From an uncultured Oscillospiraceae bacterium (GTDB lineage Bacteria > Bacillota > Clostridia > Oscillospirales > Acutalibacteraceae), in NCBI GenBank assembly GCA_905198295.1, contig CAJKBW010000022.1:1-36745 (forward strand): a stretch of 36,745 nucleotides of DNA, read 5' to 3'. The notes beneath the pieces are model-generated. The model had not been told where the DNA came from. It saw nothing but the letters and a program-made list of their open reading frames with translations, and searched no databases. A program made the position numbers and the translations under genes. Of this stretch, positions 31,202-36,745 are shown one piece after another. The stretch's first letter is position 1; each line of letters starts with the position of its first letter.

Positions 31202-31636
31202 ATGACCATCGTTTTCGTCTGTACCGGCAACACCTGCCGCAGTCCTATGGCTGCGGCACTGATGCGGCAGGTTCTTGACAAGCGCGGCCGGCGCGATATA
31301 ATGGTAACGAGTGCCGGTCTGGCGGCAGCCGCCGGACAGCCGGCTGCCCGACACGCCGTCGAGGCGATGCGCGAGTGCGGGGCGGATTTATCCGCTCACC
31401 GTGCGCGGCCTATCGACGATACGCTGCTGTGCGGCGCCGACTGTTTCGCGGTCATGTCGGCATCCCACGCCGCTGCGCTGGCCGCCTACGGCGTACCGCC
31501 GGAGCGCGTCCATGTACTGGCAGCGCAAAGCGGCGGCATCCCCGATCCCTACGGCGGCTCGCTCGACGACTACCGCCGCACGCGGGACATCCTCAAAGAC
31601 GCCGTCGAGGCGCTCGCCGCGCAGTGTCGGCTCTAA
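31202..31636 (+). CDS. ywlE: Low-molecular-weight phosphatase, YwlE-like protein-arginine phosphatase
   Basis: A 144-residue enzyme. The ATG at 31202 is chosen because GGGAGG lies seven bases upstream and the family start follows at once. The phosphate loop VCTGNTCRSP holds nucleophile Cys7 and Arg13, and PDPYGGS holds the general-acid Asp. Position 11 is Thr; in Bacillus subtilis YwlE this Thr gives specificity for phospho-arginine, while tyrosine phosphatases of this fold usually have Ile there. The likely role is removing phosphate from protein arginines marked by a McsB-type kinase for Clp degradation. No mcsB is in the window. First gene of a cluster with rimI and tsaD, as often seen near ywlC/tsaC in Firmicutes. 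Confidence 0.88.
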   Translation: MTIVFVCTGNTCRSPMAAALMRQVLDKRGRRDIMVTSAGLAAAAGQPAARHAVEAMRECGADLSAHRARPIDDTLLCGADCFAVMSASHAAALAAYGVPPERVHVLAAQSGGIPDPYGGSLDDYRRTRDILKDAVEALAAQCRL

Positions 31637-31682
31637 AACGGAACGCGATCCGCAACCCGGATCAGAAAGGCTTGAAAATACT

Positions 31683-32156
31683 ATGGACGACCCCAGTACC
31701 AAGCCCCCTGCGGGCATTATGATCACCCCGATGCACGCCGATCATCTCGACGCGCTGGCCGATCTCGAAAGCATGGCGTTCTCCATCCCCTGGTCGTATG
31801 ACGCACTGGCGGAGGAACTGCAAAATCCGCTGGCGGTGTTTTACGTGGCGGAGGACGTCGATGCCGAATCCGCTGTCGGTTACATCGGCATGCACCATAT
31901 TCTGGACGAAGGCGCTGTCACCAATATCGTCGTGCACCCCGCCTGCCGCCGGCAGGGCATTGCGGCCTGCCTCATGCAGGAGGTAATCCGCTACGCCGAG
32001 GAACACGATATTTCCCGCATCGTCCTCGAAGTGCGCCCCTCCAACGAGGCGGCGATTGCGCTGTACGAAAAGTTCGGCTTTGAACTGGACGGCCGCCGGC
32101 CGGGATTTTACGACTCCCCGAAAGAGGATGCACTGCTGTATTCGCTGAAGCTATAA
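31683..32156 (+). CDS. rimI: RimI-type N-alpha-acetyltransferase (GNAT family)
   Basis: A 157-residue GNAT enzyme related to RimI, which acetylates the N-terminal alanine of ribosomal protein S18 from acetyl-CoA. Start at 31683 follows AGAAAGG by 12 bases; a later ATG at about 31719 (MITPMHADHL) is an alternative. Features: SMAFSIPWSYDALAEELQNP (RimI-specific W and E), VGYIGMHHILDEGAVTNIVV, the acetyl-CoA loop HPACRRQGIAACLM (R-x-x-G-I/A), EVRPSNEAAIALYEKFGFE and DALLYSLKL at the end. In Firmicutes rimI usually lies between tsaB and tsaD; here it follows ywlE and precedes tsaD. No tsaB or tsaE is in the window. Confidence 0.93.
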   Translation: MDDPSTKPPAGIMITPMHADHLDALADLESMAFSIPWSYDALAEELQNPLAVFYVAEDVDAESAVGYIGMHHILDEGAVTNIVVHPACRRQGIAACLMQEVIRYAEEHDISRIVLEVRPSNEAAIALYEKFGFELDGRRPGFYDSPKEDALLYSLKL

Positions 32157-32174
32157 ACCCAGGAAATGCGCTGT

Positions 32175-32202
32175 CCGGCCCGGCCGGCCGGCGTGTTTTT
32201 TT
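32175..32202 (+). terminator. Possible terminator between rimI and tsaD
   Basis: CCGGCC (32175-32180) pairs with GGCCGG (32186-32191) and a run of seven T follows at 32196-32202. The stem is short and overlaps other GGCC pairings. No clear separate tsaD promoter was found, so read-through is likely. Confidence 0.45.
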
Positions 32203-32238
32203 GAAATCTGTGTTTTGCTGTAACAAGGATGTGACAAC

Positions 32239-33258
32239 ATGAAAATTCTCGCGATCGAGTCATCCTGCGACGAGACGGCCGCCGCGGTTGTCGAAGACGG
32301 CCGCCGGATTTTATCGAGCGTAATCGCCTCGCAGGTTGAGGAACACAAAATCTACGGCGGTGTGGTGCCGGAAATCGCCAGCCGCCGCCACACTGAGGCC
32401 ATCTCCGGCGTGGTGCAGCAAGCACTCGCCGAGGCTGATCTTACCCTCGGCGGCATTGACGCGATCGCCGTTACCGCTGCACCCGGCCTGATCGGCGCGC
32501 TGCTGGTCGGCGTCAATTTTGCCAAGGGTCTCGCGATGTCGTCCGGCCTGCCGCTTGTCCCGGTACACCATCTGCGTTCCCACATCGCGGCAAACTACCT
32601 CGCTTATCCCGCTCTTCAGCCGCCGTTTTTATGTCTGGTGGTTTCCGGAGGGCACAGCCACATTGTCTTTGTCGAGGGCTACACCCGCTTCCGCGTGCTC
32701 GCCCGCACCCGCGACGACGCGGCCGGCGAATGCTTTGATAAGGCCGCCCGCGCAATGGGAATGCCCTACCCCGGCGGCATCCATCTCGACAAAGCCGCTG
32801 AGGGCGGCAATCCGCATGCCTTTTCTTTCCCGCACCCCCATGTCGACGGCAACCCGCTCGATTTCAGCTTTTCCGGACTGAAAACCGCGGCACTCAACCT
32901 CCTGCACAACGCTGCACAAAAGGGCGAAACCCTCGACACGGCCGATCTGTCCGCCGCCTTCCGCGAGACGGTGGTGGATATCCTGTGCAGTCACTTCTTA
33001 CAAGCCGCCGAACAGACCGGTGCGCGCACCCTTGTGCTCGCCGGCGGGGTATCCGCCAACTCCCGGCTGCGCGCCCGCATGGAGACGGAATGCGCCGCGC
33101 GCGGGTTTACGCTGTGCCGCCCGCCGCTGTCGCTGTGCGGAGACAACGCCGCGATGGTCGGCGCACAGGGCTATTACGAGTTCCAAGCCGGCCATACGGC
33201 AGGATGGGACCTGAACGCCTGCGCCACAATGCCCATTGAAAGCGAATTTTCCCGTTGA
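32239..33258 (+). CDS. tsaD: tRNA N6-adenosine threonylcarbamoyltransferase
   Basis: A 339-residue enzyme that transfers the threonylcarbamoyl group to A37 of ANN-decoding tRNAs (t6A), working with TsaB and TsaE. AAGGATG precedes the ATG. The ASKHA fold begins MKILAIESSCDETAAAVV; PEIASRRHTE is the family signature; iron/metal ligands are His111 and His115 in HHLRSHIAANY, where the residues between differ from the common EG/EA form. Further conserved parts are VVSGGHSHIVFV, DDAAGECFDKAARAMGMPYP, FSFSGLKTA, LVLAGGVSANSRLR and CGDNAAMVG with the third metal ligand Asp. Universally conserved essential gene; call is firm. Confidence 0.97.
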   Translation: MKILAIESSCDETAAAVVEDGRRILSSVIASQVEEHKIYGGVVPEIASRRHTEAISGVVQQALAEADLTLGGIDAIAVTAAPGLIGALLVGVNFAKGLAMSSGLPLVPVHHLRSHIAANYLAYPALQPPFLCLVVSGGHSHIVFVEGYTRFRVLARTRDDAAGECFDKAARAMGMPYPGGIHLDKAAEGGNPHAFSFPHPHVDGNPLDFSFSGLKTAALNLLHNAAQKGETLDTADLSAAFRETVVDILCSHFLQAAEQTGARTLVLAGGVSANSRLRARMETECAARGFTLCRPPLSLCGDNAAMVGAQGYYEFQAGHTAGWDLNACATMPIESEFSR

Positions 33259-33348
33259 TCCTCCTATTTTTGCAGGATGAAGCTTCGCGATATGCAACAT
33301 GGCCGATATTTCGTTAAAAAAATTATCAGTTTATTCACAATTTCGATA

Positions 33349-33377
33349 TTCACAAACGCGGCGGGATAGACTATAAT
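33349..33377 (+). promoter_or_regulatory. Promoter of pckA
   Basis: TTCACA (33349-33354) and a perfect TATAAT (33372-33377) have a 17-base spacer. TATTCACAA occurs at 33332-33340 and again at 33347-33355, so the -35 box is part of a 15-base-spaced direct repeat. Confidence 0.7.
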
Positions 33378-33392
33378 AAGAGACGATCGTTT

Positions 33393-33432
33393 ACGGTCAA
33401 AAACCGTCAACAAAAACCTTCAGCGGTTTTTT
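33393..33432 (+). other. pckA leader with two competing hairpins
   Basis: ACGGT (33393-33397) can pair with ACCGT (33403-33407), and AAAAACC (33412-33418) with GGTTTTT (33425-33431), the latter ending in U-run. A second AAAAACC at 33399-33405 could also pair with GGTTTTT, giving mutually exclusive structures. The stems are short, so regulation is speculative. Confidence 0.35.
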
Positions 33433-33454
33433 ATCAGGAAAGGAGTTCGGATCT

Positions 33455-35227
33455 ATGAATCAGGCACTGACCACCAACAAGTCGGTTCTCGACTGGATCG
33501 AAGACAAAATCGCTCTCGTCCAGCCCGACAAGGTCGTTTGGATCACCGGCTGCGAGGAGCAGCTTGAGGAGCTGCGCAAGGAGGCCTGCTCCACCGGCGA
33601 GATGATTAAGCTCAACGAGGAGAAGCTGCCCGGCTGCTATCTGCACCGCACCGCTGTCAATGACGTTGCTCGTGTGGAGGGCCGCACCTTCATCTGCTCC
33701 GAAAAGGAAGAGGACGCCGGTCCCACCAACAACTGGAAGGCCCCGGCGGAAGCGTACAAGATGCTGTACGACATCGCCCGCGGCAGCTACAAGGGCCGCA
33801 CGATGTACGTCATCCCCTATTCCATGGGTCCGGTCGGCTCTCCCTTTGCCAAATACGGCATTGAGCTGACCGACTCCATCTATGTCGTGCTGAACATGGC
33901 GATCATGACCCGCGTGGGCAAGAATGTGCTCGAAGCCCTGGGTGACAGCGACGACTGGGTGCGCGGCCTGCACTGCAAGTGCCAGATTGATGAGGAAAAC
34001 CGCTACATTTGCCACTTCCCCCAGGACAACACCATCATCTCGGTCAACTCCGGCTACGGCGGAAACGTGCTGCTGGGCAAAAAGTGCTTTGCGCTGCGCA
34101 TCGCTTCCAACCTCGGCCGGCAGGAGGGCTGGATGGCGGAGCACATGCTGATCCTCGGCGTCGAGAATCCGCAGGGTGAAGTGAAATACATCGCCGCGGC
34201 TTTCCCGTCCGCGTGCGGCAAGACCAACCTCGCCATGCTTATTCCGCCGGAGATGTACCGCAAGAAGGGCTACAAGGTCTGGTGCGTGGGCGACGATATC
34301 GCCTGGATGCGCATCGGTGAGGACGGACGTCTGTGGGCGGTCAACCCGGAGAACGGCTTCTTCGGTGTGGCTCCCGGCACCAACGAAAAATCCAACCCGA
34401 ACGCTCTTGCCTCCACCCGGCAGGGCACCATCTTCACCAACGTTGTCCACAACCTCGACGACAACACCGTGTGGTGGGAAGGCCTCGACAAGAATCCGCC
34501 GAAAAACGCGCTCAATTGGAAGGGCGAGAAGTGGGACTGCACCGACGGCTCCAAGGGCGCTCATCCGAACTCCCGTTTCACCGCGCCGGCGAAGAACTGC
34601 CCCTGCATCTCCTCCGAGTTCGATTCCGGCAAGGGTGTGCCGATCTCCGCGATCGTGTTCGGCGGCCGCCGTGCGAAGACCGCTCCGCTGGTGTATCAGT
34701 CGCGTGACTGGAACAACGGTGTGTTCGTCGGCTCCATCATGGCTTCCGAAACCACCGCTGCTGCGACCGGCGCCGTAGGCGTTGTGCGCCGTGACCCAAT
34801 GGCCATGCTGCCGTTCTGCGGCTATCACATGGGCGACTACTGGGCGCACTGGCTGGAAATGGGACAGAAGCTCGGTGACAAGGCGCCGAAGATCTTCAAC
34901 GTCAACTGGTTCCGTCTGGACGACGAAGGCCACTTCATCTGGCCGGGCTTTGGCGACAACCTGCGGGTGCTCGAGTGGATTCTCGCGCGCTGCGAAGGCA
35001 AGGCCGACGCTGTCGAAACTGCGATCGGCTATGTGCCGAAGGCCGAGGATATCAACCTTGAGGGTCTGGATCTGAGCCTCGACACCCTGAAGTCCATCCT
35101 GGAAGTGGATAAGGATCTCTGGTCCGCTGAGGCGGAAGGCATTGCCGAATTTTATCAGAAGTTCGGCGACAAGCTGCCTGAAGAGCTCAAAAAGCAGCTC
35201 GAAGGCCTCAAGGCACGGCTGGCTTAA
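33455..35227 (+). CDS. pckG: Phosphoenolpyruvate carboxykinase, GTP-dependent
   Basis: A 590-residue enzyme interconverting oxaloacetate and phosphoenolpyruvate with GTP/GDP. AAAGGAG lies ahead of the ATG. GTP-type hallmarks: YVIPYSMGPVGSPFAKYGIE, LTDSIYVVLNMAIMTRVG, the specific P-loop AAFPSACGKTNLAML with Cys254 and Lys256-Thr257, the KVWCVGDDIAWMRI kinase-2 segment, NPENGFFGVAPGT and the FGGRRAKTAPLVYQ nucleotide region; Mn ligands lie in the Lys/His/Asp segments typical of the family. ATP-type enzymes are shorter and lack this layout. In gut fermenters the enzyme commonly runs toward oxaloacetate, fixing CO2 on the way to succinate or in anaplerosis; direction here is inference. Single gene with promoter and terminator. 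Confidence 0.96.
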   Translation: MNQALTTNKSVLDWIEDKIALVQPDKVVWITGCEEQLEELRKEACSTGEMIKLNEEKLPGCYLHRTAVNDVARVEGRTFICSEKEEDAGPTNNWKAPAEAYKMLYDIARGSYKGRTMYVIPYSMGPVGSPFAKYGIELTDSIYVVLNMAIMTRVGKNVLEALGDSDDWVRGLHCKCQIDEENRYICHFPQDNTIISVNSGYGGNVLLGKKCFALRIASNLGRQEGWMAEHMLILGVENPQGEVKYIAAAFPSACGKTNLAMLIPPEMYRKKGYKVWCVGDDIAWMRIGEDGRLWAVNPENGFFGVAPGTNEKSNPNALASTRQGTIFTNVVHNLDDNTVWWEGLDKNPPKNALNWKGEKWDCTDGSKGAHPNSRFTAPAKNCPCISSEFDSGKGVPISAIVFGGRRAKTAPLVYQSRDWNNGVFVGSIMASETTAAATGAVGVVRRDPMAMLPFCGYHMGDYWAHWLEMGQKLGDKAPKIFNVNWFRLDDEGHFIWPGFGDNLRVLEWILARCEGKADAVETAIGYVPKAEDINLEGLDLSLDTLKSILEVDKDLWSAEAEGIAEFYQKFGDKLPEELKKQLEGLKARLA

Positions 35228-35250
35228 GTTTATCGATCCCGTCATAAAAA

Positions 35251-35284
35251 AATCCCCGTCTGCATGAGCAGACGGGGATTTTTT
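35251..35284 (+). terminator. Intrinsic terminator of the PEP carboxykinase gene
   Basis: A 13-base stem (AATCCCCGTCTGC with its complement) and four-base loop end in six T. Upstream A-run also makes it usable by the converging minus-strand gene. Confidence 0.92.
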
Positions 35285-35327
35285 CAGGCGTGAGAAAGGA
35301 CGCCGCAGGCTTTTTTGCCTGACCCGA

Positions 35328-35858
35328 TCAAACAAAGTCCAGGATCTTTTCGAGCGGCGCGCGCTTTGGCATCACGGCGTCTGTCAGCGGCGCATCCGCG
35401 GCCGGATACCCCACCGGCAGCATTGCCACCGGGCGCAGGTGAGCAGGCAGATCCAGCACCCGGCGGCAGGCCTCCTCATCAAACGCCCCTACCCAGCAGG
35501 CCGCAAATCCCAGGTCGGCAGCGCACAGCAGCATGTTCTGCATCGCGGCGGAGGTGTCCTGAAAAGCATACAGCTCCAGTCCACGCTGCTGGTACTTCCG
35601 CTCAGCTCTCTCGCGGTCCAGCGTGACCACGATCACGGCCGGGACGGCAGCAAACCATTCAGCCGGGTACACCTCCCGTTTCAGGCGGGAGAGCATCGCC
35701 GCCGACTGCACGGCATAAAAATGCCACGGCTGTCCGTTGCCTGCGCTCGGCGCATACCGCGCGGCATCCACCAGTTTTTCCAGCGTTTCCTTCTCCACCG
35801 GACGATCGGCAAACCGGCGCATACTGCGCCGGAAGCGCACCAGCTGTTGAAATTCCAT
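35328..35858 (-). CDS. Nitroreductase-family flavoprotein
   Basis: A 176-residue FMN-dependent oxidoreductase of the nitroreductase fold. AAAGGATG lies about 11 bases upstream. Family patterns: LVRFRRSMRRFADRPVEKE at the N-terminus (FMN phosphate-binding Arg pair), AARYAPSAGNGQPWHFYAV, DTSAAMQNMLLCAADLGFAACWVGAFDEE and MLPVGYPAADAP. These enzymes use NAD(P)H to reduce quinones, nitro groups or flavins; the physiological substrate cannot be told. It follows the YgjP-type peptidase gene by seven bases and is probably co-transcribed with it. Confidence 0.92.
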   Translation of the reverse strand: MEFQQLVRFRRSMRRFADRPVEKETLEKLVDAARYAPSAGNGQPWHFYAVQSAAMLSRLKREVYPAEWFAAVPAVIVVTLDRERAERKYQQRGLELYAFQDTSAAMQNMLLCAADLGFAACWVGAFDEEACRRVLDLPAHLRPVAMLPVGYPAADAPLTDAVMPKRAPLEKILDFV

Positions 35859-35865
35859 ACATCAT

Positions 35866-36588
35866 TCATCCTTTCCGATCGATTTTCCAGAACCCGGCCG
35901 GCAGCTGCCGCACGCGGGCATGCCGTTCGGGATAATCGGGCATAAGGGCATACAGCGTCCGGTAAAATGCGGCAGAGTGGTCCGGATGGCGGAAATGCAC
36001 CAGTTCGTGCAGCACCACCGCATCGATATCCGCCGGTGCGGCGCCAACCAGCGCCCAGTTGAGGGTGATTTTTCCTTTCGCCATCGTACAGCTGCCCCAA
36101 CGGCTGGTCATCCAGCGCATATACAGCTCCGGACGCGGAAGGTTCAGCGATGCCGCCAGTGTCAGCATCCGGTCGACCGAAGCTTCAAATACCGGACGGT
36201 ATCTCTGCTCCACAAAGCAACGAAGCAGGGCGGCCAGCGCGGCGGCGTCCGCCGGATCAGGCAGCGTACCGCAAAGCCTATCGCCGCGGCGTTCCAAATA
36301 CGCGGCATCCCCTGGTGCCAGCCGAAGAAGGCAGCATTCCCCAAGCAGCCGGATCGTACCGCCATCAGCAGGTGCGTCCGGCTGACGAGCAGCAAGGCGC
36401 TTGCGGGTACGGACAATCCATTCAGCGCGCTGCCGCACCAGTTCATCCGCAAAGGCAAGCGGCGAGCGCTGCGGGACAGATACATGCACTGAGCCATCCG
36501 GATGTACCCGCAGATTACCATTTTTCACCCGCTTTTTCGTCAGCTCATAGGCAATATCCCCCACTGCTGTGGATACTGTTCGCTGCAT
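35866..36588 (-). CDS. YgjP-type (DUF45) putative zinc metallopeptidase
   Basis: A 240-residue cytoplasmic protein of the YgjP/DUF45 (M48-clan) family. I chose the ATG at 36588 because AGAAGGG lies five bases upstream; an upstream ATG at 36621 would follow a TAGAAT -10-like box almost immediately. Family features: VKNGNLRVHPDGSVHVSVP (start of the domain), MRWMTSRWGSCTMAKGKI (the SRWGSC signature), LNWALVGAAP, and VVLHELVHFRHPDHSAAFY, a zinc motif with His194, Glu195, His198 and His204. The biological substrate of these proteins is poorly known. In Clostridia they often stand alone or beside unrelated genes, as here before a nitroreductase. Confidence 0.9.
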   Translation of the reverse strand: MQRTVSTAVGDIAYELTKKRVKNGNLRVHPDGSVHVSVPQRSPLAFADELVRQRAEWIVRTRKRLAARQPDAPADGGTIRLLGECCLLRLAPGDAAYLERRGDRLCGTLPDPADAAALAALLRCFVEQRYRPVFEASVDRMLTLAASLNLPRPELYMRWMTSRWGSCTMAKGKITLNWALVGAAPADIDAVVLHELVHFRHPDHSAAFYRTLYALMPDYPERHARVRQLPAGFWKIDRKG

Positions 36589-36666
36589 GGCTGCCCTTCT
36601 TTCCGCTTTGCCGTGTTTCATCGCTATTCTACCACATGGCGGCGCACTGTGCCGCCTTCCTTCGTT

Positions 36667-36741
36667 CGGAATGGCTTCGGCCGTTCCGGGGTGGTTCAAT
36701 GTTCTCTCAGCCGTCGGAAAGCTCTGCTTTCCGCTTACGGC
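36667..36741. repeat. Second hairpin cluster at the right edge
   Basis: CGGAATGGC (36667-36675) pairs with GCCGTTCCG (36680-36688), and CGGAAAGC (36715-36722) pairs with GCTTTCCG (36726-36733) inside an outer GCCGT/ACGGC pair (36710-36741). Between them, on the minus strand, CGGCTGAGAGAAC recalls CGGCTGAGGGAAC near 28930 in the larger array. It probably continues beyond the window. Confidence 0.5.
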
Positions 36742-36745
36742 GTGA

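Noticed and set aside
33434..35335. Long minus-strand open frame of 633 residues
   Set aside because: It is the mirror of the PEP carboxykinase gene; the GC-rich codon pattern keeps the opposite strand open. No ribosome site or family features.

Overview
The window looks like a chromosomal segment of a Gram-positive, anaerobic, gut-type member of the Clostridia, most like the Oscillospiraceae/Ruminococcaceae. This is inferred from the mix of families: a SipW/TasA-type surface cluster, LacI-controlled CUT1 sugar ABC transport without its own ATPase, a GTP-type PEP carboxykinase, a YwlE-like phosphatase, a DUF6809-like small protein, and GC-rich genes with strong AGGAGG ribosome sites. No rRNA, tRNA, CRISPR array, transposase or phage gene was found. 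All calls come from reading the sequence; no database search was run.

Bases 1-1184 form an AT-richer edge. It holds a secreted protein truncated by the left end, running into a bacterial Ig-like domain, and a tiny Cro/CI-type regulator whose promoter is itself palindromic.

Bases 1320-17645 are the main region of interest: a glycan-utilisation locus. The order is LacI regulator, lipoprotein solute-binding protein, two permeases, a 1634-residue membrane-anchored repeat protein, an 1121-residue lipoprotein with a GxGYxYP-like domain, a GH29 alpha-L-fucosidase, and a second TIM-barrel glycosidase (GHL6/GH42-like, possibly GH151). The two large surface proteins share a beta-rich module of undetermined function. 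A LacI-type motif, AAACGATT in a palindromic setting, occurs three times: in the lacI leader, just after lacI, and before the binding-protein gene. My model is surface capture and presentation of fucosylated glycan, ABC import, and cytoplasmic defucosylation.

Bases 17870-22853 (minus strand) are a five-gene SipW/TasA-type surface-fibre operon: a sortase-tail-like anchored protein, two TasA-like proteins (one carrying GLUG repeats), a SipW signal peptidase broken by one extra base in a G6 tract, and a further SipW-type substrate. No sortase gene is visible.

Bases 22990-27898 contain a NodB polysaccharide deacetylase lipoprotein with three helically phased operator-like palindromes upstream, glycyl-tRNA synthetase, GAPDH, and a divergent unknown gene resembling a degenerate histidine-kinase ATPase domain. 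Bases 27934-29186 are mostly non-coding and packed with hairpins, interrupted by one small DUF6809-like gene.

Bases 29186-36588 are mostly housekeeping: a GH13 alpha-glucan hydrolase, a ywlE-rimI-tsaD cluster, PEP carboxykinase, a nitroreductase and a YgjP-type metallopeptidase. A second hairpin cluster starts at the right edge.
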